In this document: piece after piece, positions 55,511-64,000 of the stretch
Position numbering within the stretch: position 1 is the stretch's first letter
Layout of the letters: each line of letters starts with the position of its first letter
NCBI GenBank assembly: GCA_025267735.1
Contig: CM046299.1
Location: forward strand, 23,148,232-23,212,231
DNA length: 64,000 nt
Direction: 5' to 3'
From: Mactra quadrangularis
Lineage: Eukaryota; Mollusca; Bivalvia; Venerida; Mactridae
The notes under the pieces: generated by a model
The model's database searches: none
What the model saw: the letters and a program-made list of their open reading frames with translations, nothing else
Told to the model about the DNA's origin: nothing
Translations under genes and position numbers: made by a program

Positions 55511-56807
55511 TTCTAGATGAGGGTGGGTATGAGAGGGTACTGTATATAGACAAGGTCTGATCGATCGTTGCCTTAAATAACGCAATTTTTTTACTTACTT
55601 ATGTAAATTATTAATGTTGCAATCAGTAACAGCTACCATGCACATTTCTACATGCACTGAAGTGATAATTGGCCATTAGATTTCTTTGTAGATAAAAATA
55701 ATTTTTACTTCCAAGACTTTCTGGAAACTTATAGGAATCATTTCTTGGAGTGTGAGGCTTGGTTTTCGAAGTGTTTGCTTTTATGTTGTTTTTAACTAAT
55801 TGGTGATTTTGTAGAAGTTATAATTTTTTCTGACACTGTACCGAATAATCAATTGGTAGTCATGTTTTTCATGTTTAACACTTTCTCTGTACTGTATGTA
55901 TGTTTTCATGTTTATTAGTCAGTTCATTAAACATCAAACGTGCTCGTTCTAACAGCTGACTGGGTCGTACTAGTAAACTTATACACGCTAAGATACGATC
56001 ATTTTGGTGCCATCACGTTTTGAAGTTTACCGTCTATCTATCAAAAAAAAGGAAATAAAAAGAGTAAAATGTTGATTATAAATATGAATCAATGTGAGAA
56101 TGTTGGATGTTGTTGTTTTTGAAAATTTATTTCATCGTACTTGGTGTAGAATAATACATTCACACTTGAGGTATAAAAGTTATTAAGTTTGGTCAAGAGT
56201 TATGAATTGTTTAATTATAAAATGTAATATTAATGTGTATAATTATAATTATTACCCAAAGTTCTTTTTGAACATTTTTTGTGAAAATAGATTACTTGAG
56301 TGGAATTCAAAGTTTGTCCTTTAGAAGCGCTCATTTCTGTGAGTGTTGGAAAGTCATTATTAGTGTAAACGTTTAAGTTTTAGCTCCATGTTTTCAGAGG
56401 TTATTAATCTTGATTTTGATTTAGTAAGAAATAAATTTATTGTTAGAATTGTTTATTGTATATGAACTCATTTCTGGCTTCTCTATGGCATCACTTCATT
56501 CTATTGGCTCAAAATTAAAAGTACATGTATTCTCATCTCATGAGCATACTTTCATTGAATTAATTTTTGCTGACTTGTATTTCCTTTTGCCTTTATGATG
56601 AAAACAATGCTTTTTTCACCTTATAGCTGGTTTAGGATAACACAAGACATTGTTTATATAGAATATTGTTTATATTTGTCTCAAATTATCCCAAATGACC
56701 GATAATATTACACCACTTTAATACACTTTGTCGCCAAAACAACCAAGTTGTTCAATTCCTTGAATGGTTTTGCATCATATGAAAGAATTGTCCTTTTTTT
56801 CTCTTGT
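55511..56807. other. Non-coding stretch, nothing recognised
   Basis: AT-rich intron-like DNA. Confidence 0.5.
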
Positions 56808-57030
56808 CCTTTCTGCTGAAATGATTTTCCTTTTCCCTGAAATATTTTTCTATTTTGCTGAAGTTGTAGTAATTGTTTGCTGAAATAACTGTTGTCCATT
56901 TTGCTGAAATAGTTTTTTCTCTCTGCTGAAATAGTTGTCCAATTTGCTGAAAGTTTTTTCTCTGCTGAAATAGTTGTCCATTTTGCTGAAAAAGTTTTTC
57001 CTCTCTGCTGAAACAGTTGTCCAGTTTGCT
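56808..57030 (+). repeat. Irregular TTTGCTGAAATAGTTGTCC repeat
   Basis: About eight phrases of the form TTTGCTGAAATAGTTGTCCA or TCTGCTGAAATAGTTTTT alternate with spacing of roughly 20-30 bp. It is a degraded minisatellite. The overlapping frames on both strands are by-products. Confidence 0.75.
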
Positions 57031-60000
57031 TATAAAAGAAACAGCTCTAAAGTACTGGTTCTAGAATTGTGGTATGGTCTAAGACAAAGATTTTTATTGA
57101 ATAAATCCAGCCCAATTATCTGTGTCTTTGTTATTGTTTGTTTGAATACAAGTGAGTTAAAGACTTCCTTTTTGGTGTTTGATGTATGATCTGTAGACTG
57201 GTACACCTGCAGACCAATCCTTTACTGATCTTTTTACTAGATATTTAATTTGTTTACAGTATGAAAAATTAAGGAACCAGTCAGGATTATTGTTTTGAAT
57301 CATTTTTAGTTTATCTTTTAGATGTTGGGAGAATTTTGAACTCTCTGAAGATATTTTAAATGTAAATATTTTTTCATGTCAAAAAAACTGAGTGGGTTTA
57401 TGAGTTAATATTTTTTGTCTGTGTAGCATTGTAAGTCATTTGGTTTGTATAGTGGAGTTTTTAACATATTCACCAGTCAGTGGTGCATACATTTATCTGC
57501 TGATTTAAATATTTTTCATCAATTATTGTGTTAATACTTTTGAATACATATTTGGTATTGCAATTTTATTGGAAAAGAAGATCTCCTTTTTTTGTAAATC
57601 TGTATTTATGTTCTATGAAGAAAAAGGGGAAAAATCCTTATTAATTTGAGTATTAGAATTTTGTAACAAAGTTACTATAATTATTATGTTAATATGTTTT
57701 TTATTCCACAAAATTGTCTACTTTTTTAAATCGCCATTTAAAAAATTTGCAAATTCTGCGCTTATAGCATTTGACGTTAGAAATTTAGAAATTGATTATT
57801 CAGTTTTGTTATCTCCCTTGATGCTATGTTTTCATAATGTTTTTGTACTTTAATCAAACAGCAGCACATTTCAAGACACGTGCGAATTAGAATGACAATA
57901 GGCAAATTTTGAGACCTTGTCACTACTTTAAACTGTCTATAATATTATTTTACTGTCTTGAACTATGACAGGATATTTCACGTCTGATTAAATCTTTTGA
58001 TGTTTGCCCTAAAATCCTGACATCTCCAGTAATCATTGCCTCCTGTACCTTTAAAATTATGCAAGTTTTTGTAAAAAAATATCAGTGAAACTTTTTTAAA
58101 GAAATTACATCATGCAAGTCTTGATATCACTGCTCATTCTCATGACAAATGTAAGTATTGGATTATACCAGAGCTGCATTTAAATGAAATATAAAAGAAA
58201 TCGGCTTTAAAAAACTCGGGCAAGCTTTTTTTTTGGGGGGGGGGTAATTATTCAAAAATAATACAGTAACCATATATATATAAGTAAAGAGATATAGGTG
58301 ATTAAATATCATATCTGGTGGAATAATTTGAATAAATGAATAAGTTATTACCCAGTATTTCCTGTACCATTTTTTTGAAATGCAAATTTAAGAATTTGAA
58401 TAGCACAGGAAGGAAGGATTAAAGTGGCATCTTTAGTTTATGTATCATACATACAACTGTATGAAACATGTTTGTTATAGATAGAGTTTGATGTCACTCT
58501 AAAATTGAATAATTTGCATAAGGCCTTCCTTAATTGTTAAATATTAACCTTCTTGGTGGCCAGTACGTTTTCATAGAGTGATTCCATCGGTACCTTCATT
58601 CGTTCAAACGTAGCGTAATCAATTTATATCGTTTCCTGTAGGAAGTTTACTAAAAGTGATATTTACGGCTATGAAATTTGGGGATTTAAGTTTCAAATTT
58701 TAATTTCAATTAGTTGATTTTATGTTATATTCTTTTATTGAATGTGATAATAGAAAGTATAAACCCATGAAATAATAATATTTGTGTTTTCACAGTTTTC
58801 TGTTTAATGCCTTAGTTATCAAAAGATGACGCTCCCTCGGCAAGGATTGTTAGAAAGAAAGCTGTTGTCTGTTTCGCTAGTGTTTGATTCCTGAGAACAA
58901 TATATATCTTGGAATGTTTTTAATACTGAATCAAAAGACCATGTTTTACTCTAAAGAGGGTATAAAGACTTGTGAAGAAAACGAGATAGTCTTAATTAAT
59001 TACCTATCCCAATTAATTGATTTTCTCGAACCTTAGATACTTAAATAAAAGAAAAAAATCTTTTTTTTTTTCTGAACTTGAGAATTTGGTGAAAATCCTT
59101 ACAGAGACTATGAACTGTTTCAAACCTATAAGTGTACCGTATGACAACTGAACTTTACTTTGGTCTTATGATTTTAGTTAAATGTTAACAAGATGAAATG
59201 AAACAAAAAAATTCAGTGGTGAAAAAACTCAACTTAGAAAAAATAACTTAAAAATCTTAATAAAAGTTGTGACTTGACGCAATAATTATTACCAGTAACT
59301 ACGTTTGGCAAACACCTTTTGTACAATGACAGTGTACGTCCGAAAGTTTGTGACAGCTAATTTAGGGCAATCTTTGCTGCAGACTTAAGGTCTAGCTTAT
59401 TTAAAAGTCGTCTGACAGATCCCAATGTTTGAGTGTCACTGTGCCCATTGTTTTCACATGATACTTGAAGAAATCTGCATTGTTTGCCACTAACTGCTTG
59501 ACAAACACTAGGTAAAAACTTGTGACATTTTAAGTAAGTAGCTTGACGAAGACTAGATTATTCTTAGTTTAGTCACTCTGGTTAGCAAGGCAAAAAATTA
59601 GCTTATGAAAGGCCAACGTTAACATTGCTTGTTTTATTTGATTTTGATATGAAATGAGCTATTATATTTTCGCTACAAAGCATTTACTTTGTTTTTTGTA
59701 TCTTTCATTGTTGTTTGTGTTTGCTGTTTTTTTATTTACCCAATATTTGCACTAAATAACTAGATATCTTTGTAATAATTAATAAATAAGCTCATTCATT
59801 AGGTGTTTATTGTTAGCACCTTGAACATTACATATTTGGTTGTTTTAGTATGTATGATAAACTATGTACAAAAAAAAACTCTTAGGAAAGCACCAATGTT
59901 TTTATTTCCCTTTGGAAATTTTGTTATAGCTTTTTAAAGTTCATATTTAAGGTTGGCTTTTAAAGGGATGAAGAAAAAAATATCTTATCTATGTTTTTAT

Positions 60001-61385
60001 GTTATGTATAGTGAATATTGGACAATTTCGATATAACTTTCAATTTTTATTTCACCTTCATGTAGGTGTTTGCATAATTATTTTATTTTCAAATGAAGTG
60101 AACTAACTTGCAAAAACGTATTTTGGGGAATATATAATTATGAAGTTAAATTGAAAAATAATCTAATTAAGTTCTTTCGTAGCTAATAAATTGTAAAAGT
60201 ATTACAAAGTAACATCATTTTTGTCTAAAATAACATCATTTCAAAATTTTAATTTTTTATTGCATAGAAAACATTTTTATGGTATGATTTTCATCTATTC
60301 AGCTCACATTTGATAAAAGGCATCAGTATGTATATGATGTACTAATCTACATTTCATTTGCATATTTAATCATCAATATAAAATATATCAATATAAATTT
60401 ATACATATTTGTATGTATAAATGAACAACAAAATCAGTGCAAAGATATTAAACTATTTTGGTTATTGCATTTAAATACATTAATACAAATCAAAAACAAT
60501 GCATGTTTTTTTTAAATTAAGTGCAATAAATAAAGATCTATGGTTTCGCTGAGTGAAATATGTTTTTCATTTTCAACTCTTTTGTAGCATTTTAATTTAT
60601 GATACACAATGAGAAATGAGTATAATGTAATTTATTAATTTTACAAAGAAAGCATGTTGATAGTGAAAGACCAATAAAAAATGTATTTTATTACAGTACG
60701 GCTGATGTAGTGTTGTGTAGATACACGTAGAACATGTTCCCCACTGATGTAACCATTGTCTTTTCTAATGAACTTTACTCTTTGATCATGTTACTACAAG
60801 TTATATATTGAAACACAAAAGGATCGCTTACCTTATGGTCGTTACAAGCCAAAATTTTGTCAACTTGTGGACCTGGACCCTCTGATGTGTCATTAATTTT
60901 AAGATTTATTGCTAGATTATTTTTTTAATTGTCTGGTTAACAATGCAGTGTGTTCATTAAATATGTTGTTACATTTGATGTTGCTTGTAATGCATTCATG
61001 TTCTGAGTAGTTTCATCATTTTACTAAAACATGACGAGAAAAATCGAAAATTTTATGCGTGATTGTGTGTCTTACAAAGATTTCATATTGTAGCCCCCTG
61101 TATCACAAAGTTTTTCAATTTATGAAAAAGCTTATGTTTTAATTAATAAAGTACATGATAGAAAGATTTTTTTATGTTGGAATCAATTTTTGTTAAGACT
61201 TGAAGTTAGGGTCTCCTAAAAGTACTTAAGTGGTCCGAATCAAAGTCTGGTTGGAGTGTGAGTGGGTGTCAAACATAAACTTAGATTCTCAATCAAGTAT
61301 TTGCTACCTTAACTTTTATCATTGAATGTTTACTATTTCTTCTTATTCATGTATTGCCCTTTTTAAAAAAAAATCATTTGGAAAG
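57031..61385. other. Long non-coding stretch with homopolymer runs
   Basis: A T9G10 run lies at about 58226-58244. A short GC-richer frame at 58825 (start MTLPRQGLLERK) closes after 22 codons without a donor. No exon, SINE or inverted repeat was recognised. Confidence 0.45.
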
Positions 61386-61545
61386 TTCTGTTCTGTTCTG
61401 TTCTGTTCCGCCCTGCCCCGCCCCGCCACGCCCCGCCACGCCCCGCCCCGCCCCGCCCCGCTCCGCTCCGCTCCGCTCCGCCCCGCTCCGCTCCGCTCCG
61501 CTCTGCTCTGCTCTGCTCCGCTCTGCTCTGCTCTGCTCTGCTCTG
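61386..61545 (+). repeat. Pentanucleotide array of 32 phased units, GC-rich centre
   Basis: All 32 units keep the 5-bp register. They change along the array: TTCTG x4, TTCCG, CCCTG, then mainly CCCCG with two CCACG, then CTCCG, then CTCTG. The central strand can form i-motif/G-quadruplex structures on the minus strand. Two overlapping open frames (Pro/Ala/Ser/Leu-rich) are by-products. Confidence 0.95.
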
Positions 61546-63130
61546 TTCAATACTAATATTATTACATTATTTGATTTAAGTTAATCTGTAACAAAATTCA
61601 ATTCAACAAGTTATGTACACTTTCTTTCATGTTAGGACTCTTAAAACTATACTTTAACACCTTTCAAAATTTCTGAAATGACACCAAGATCTTTAAAAAG
61701 CATATTCAACTAGAAAATGATTAATAATTATTAAAATCGTATTTCACCAGTGTGTTTATACACCATCTTATTAAAATGTTTGCTCTGCTTAATTCTTCCA
61801 TCTTGTGCTGTTCTGTTTGCTGACTAATTACATTTTGTGGTGAATATGTCGTTAACAAATAGTTAAAGTAATTATAAGTTAGGCCGTTAGTGTCACTGTG
61901 ATGAATTATAGAAATGATTGGTACATATTAATGTCATAATGAATTAAAACATGCTCTACTTTAATAAGATGTGGCTTACATTTTTCAAACATTGAAATAT
62001 TGTTAGGAGGCTGCAATCGGCCTCAAAATATTTCAAAATTCTATTCACAAAATCAAGATTCTTCAAAAATCTTCATGAAAGCTAGTTTATTAACAAATCT
62101 GTTATGAAGCTGGAATTGGAAATACAAAATTGTCCTCTTTCTCAAAATTTTATTTGTTTGATTTTCGTTTTATTATTACATTAAAATATGTTAAAAAATA
62201 TTGTAATATATTATTATATAGTTATAATAGTACTAAATATTCAAATAATATAACAAATATATATTTTATTTATTATGGAATAATATTACATTTAGTTACG
62301 TAATAAATGGGCTGTTTGCGTAATTGATTAATATAACTAACTATAAAATGAGATTTTTTTTTTAATTATCCAAAAAGTATGAAAGTATTCAATTTTCACT
62401 AGTTAGGTTAAAGTAGGTAACAATATCGACACCAAATAAAAAAAAATTATGTATGTTTGTCATAAATGACACTTGATGTAACACCCCAGGTGCTGGAGCA
62501 TATTAGCTAATAGATCAACACCCTTCAACTCTATAATACCATTGCACCATGTAGGACTCTTATATTATAATACAGAGTTTGTTCAAGTGTCACTTCACTT
62601 CTAAAATCTTTAACCATTCTTGGTTATCTCGGGGCACTAATACATTTTAATACAAATTGTCTACATTGGGTCATACTAATCCCTTGTAAGTCAGGGATTT
62701 TCTCCCTAAGTGCTTTTATAACCAATTATCGGACACTTAGTGCGAAGCTAATGTGGTTCACTCTAAAGCTGGTATTATGATTTTCTCTTTCTTCAATTTT
62801 CCCACCCATTTTTTTTTTGTTGGTTAAGTTTTCTATGAAAATACTAAGTCTCTGAAGTCTTGTACACTTATATTGATCTATGGATGTTGTTTAGTATGTA
62901 ATGATATAATAGTCAAGTATGACAAGTACTTTCCAAGTATCTAAACTTTGTTGTTGTTATGTTGAGACAGACTTCAGATGTTGCTAACAAGATATTGTGG
63001 TACTTTTGTACTTAGGTCTTAACTTATGTAATTTTATGTTACATATTGAGTCACATGTCTGCTTTATACAGTATAGTGTACTACTGACTTCAAACTAAAC
63101 TGGCCGCAACTTTCTCGGCAGTGATATGTA
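61546..63130. other. Non-coding stretch, nothing recognised
   Basis: Extremely AT-rich at 62160-62350. Nothing else that I can support. Confidence 0.5.
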
Positions 63131-63362
63131 GTGCCCTGCTAAAGTCTCTAAACAAAATCCAGTATTTAGGATACTATGAATCACATATGTATACCTTTGA
63201 AAAAAGAAACAAAGCGTCGATCATTATAGGTTAATTACAAAATTATTATTGATTTTTTTATCTACTATTAACGATTCAAATTATGTTACGTGAAAAAGCA
63301 GAATGCATGGTCATTTTTTCTCAAGATTAAATTTGTCCAAGTACTTTAGGAGATGATCACTG
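63131..63362. mobile_element. Probable degraded Tc1/mariner MITE
   Basis: The left end TA|GTGCCCTGCTAAAGTCTCTA (lacking the expected CA) faces the right-end complement CAGTGATCATCTCCTAAAGT followed by ACTTGGACAAAT. With one small gap the CTAAAGT..T...ACAAA block aligns. TA flanks both ends. Confidence 0.42.
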
Positions 63363-63444
63363 TATATTTTATATTGGAGTCTGCATAGAATTATAAAACA
63401 TTCTTATGGAATGGAAATTATGGATTCTAGGACATTCAAACTGG

Positions 63445-63550
63445 ACATTTGCCCCCTTTTTTTGCTGAGGCAGACATTTGCCCCCTCATGTGTTTTGAAA
63501 GGGTTGACATTTTCCCCCTAATTTTTTTTGAAGACGGACATTTGCCGCCC
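63445..63550 (+). repeat. Triplicated GACATTTGCCCCCT phrase
   Basis: GGACATTTGCCCCCTTTTTT, AGACATTTGCCCCCTCATG, TGACATTTTCCCCCTAATTT and GGACATTTGCCGCCC follow one another at ~32-36 bp spacing, alternating with TTTTGAAG/TTTGCTGAGG. It is a short worn minisatellite. From 63551 to the end nothing further was seen. Confidence 0.7.
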
Positions 63551-64000
63551 TTCAAACTAACATGTGAATATAAAATGTGACCTGGCAGTTTTTTTTAAAC
63601 AAATTCAAATTTTGATTTTGAATATTCGTGACATTTACATAACCTATGTTATATAGTCACCTACATCCATTACAGAAAAAATAAATTTCCACTATATTAT
63701 ATAACTTAGATGTAATGGCCAGGACTGATAAAAATACTTTTGTTTTCTTCCATTCCTGTCCTATATTAGTTACAGTCATGTGATAGTAATACTTAATTTT
63801 TGTGAACATTTTATCTATATATTCTCACAGCCTATTCCATCGTACAGTAGCTTGTTTTGGAGTGAATATAATAAGGGGCGAAAAGTATAATGTTGTCGGA
63901 AAGTGATATACATTTATTTGATCTGTACGGTCCATGAAATGTCATCTAAGTTGTATTACAGTTTATGAAGTCTGGGACTATATCATCTGACTGTATCATC

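Noticed and set aside
58825..58893. Short GC-richer frame starting MTLPRQGLLERK as another alternative first exon
   Set aside because: It reaches a stop after 22 codons and has no donor site in phase.
61326..61584. Two Pro/Ala/Ser-rich frames of 76 codons
   Set aside because: By-products of the pentanucleotide array; neither has homology or splice signals.
1..64000. CRISPR-like or bacterial system among the tandem repeats
   Set aside because: Arrays are head-to-tail repeats without unique spacers, and the SINEs, splice sites and MITEs show animal nuclear DNA.
1..64000. Intact transposase, reverse transcriptase or viral gene
   Set aside because: No open frame carries recognisable catalytic motifs; all mobile elements here appear non-autonomous.

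Overview
The window looks like nuclear DNA from a bivalve mollusc, or a close molluscan relative. It is strongly AT-rich and has no bacterial-style gene packing and no long open reading frame with a recognisable product. It is full of element types typical of bivalves: a pearl/Helentron-type (HINE) element with a CCGT-rich microsatellite and ~160-bp core repeats, several tRNA-headed SINE families, short Tc1/mariner-, pogo- and foldback-type elements, and minisatellites. The species assignment is inference from repeat style only.

Coding content is very sparse. Three short exon-like segments on the + strand stand out: about 5414-5642 (weak), 9925-10060 (best) and 43836-43971 (good). All three end at a GT donor after the first base (G) of a glycine codon, so all are phase 1. 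They cannot be joined to each other in frame in order. The simplest reading is that they are alternative 5' exons of one large + strand gene whose common exons lie beyond base 64000. The junction phase, and a loose resemblance of the 9925 exon to the N-terminal region of long PDE4 phosphodiesterases, make a PDE4/dunce-like gene one hypothesis. I cannot confirm it.

Layout. 0-8 kb: a minus-strand SINE; a 3.7-kb HINE/pearl element with about 22 core repeats carrying some 14 copies of AAAGGTCAAGGTCA; exon candidate 1; a SINE split by a second small HINE; a third HINE-like element with a perfect palindromic AGGTCA site. 8-21 kb: exon 2, a Gln-rich 18-bp minisatellite, SINEs and a foldback element. 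21-29 kb: hairpins, a Tc1-type MITE, a second MITE, and SINE fragments. 30.5-33.7 kb: a 1.6-kb minisatellite of 38-bp units, then a 1-kb pogo-like element. 35-39 kb: a 78-bp tandem repeat, SINEs and a pentanucleotide run. 42-44 kb: promoter-like motifs and exon 3. 45-64 kb: mostly featureless AT-rich DNA with SINEs, a G-quadruplex motif, a GC-rich 29-bp minisatellite, a 160-bp pentanucleotide array and a Tc1 relic.

No rRNA, functional tRNA, CRISPR array or intact transposase/reverse transcriptase gene was seen. The mobile elements here all look non-autonomous.
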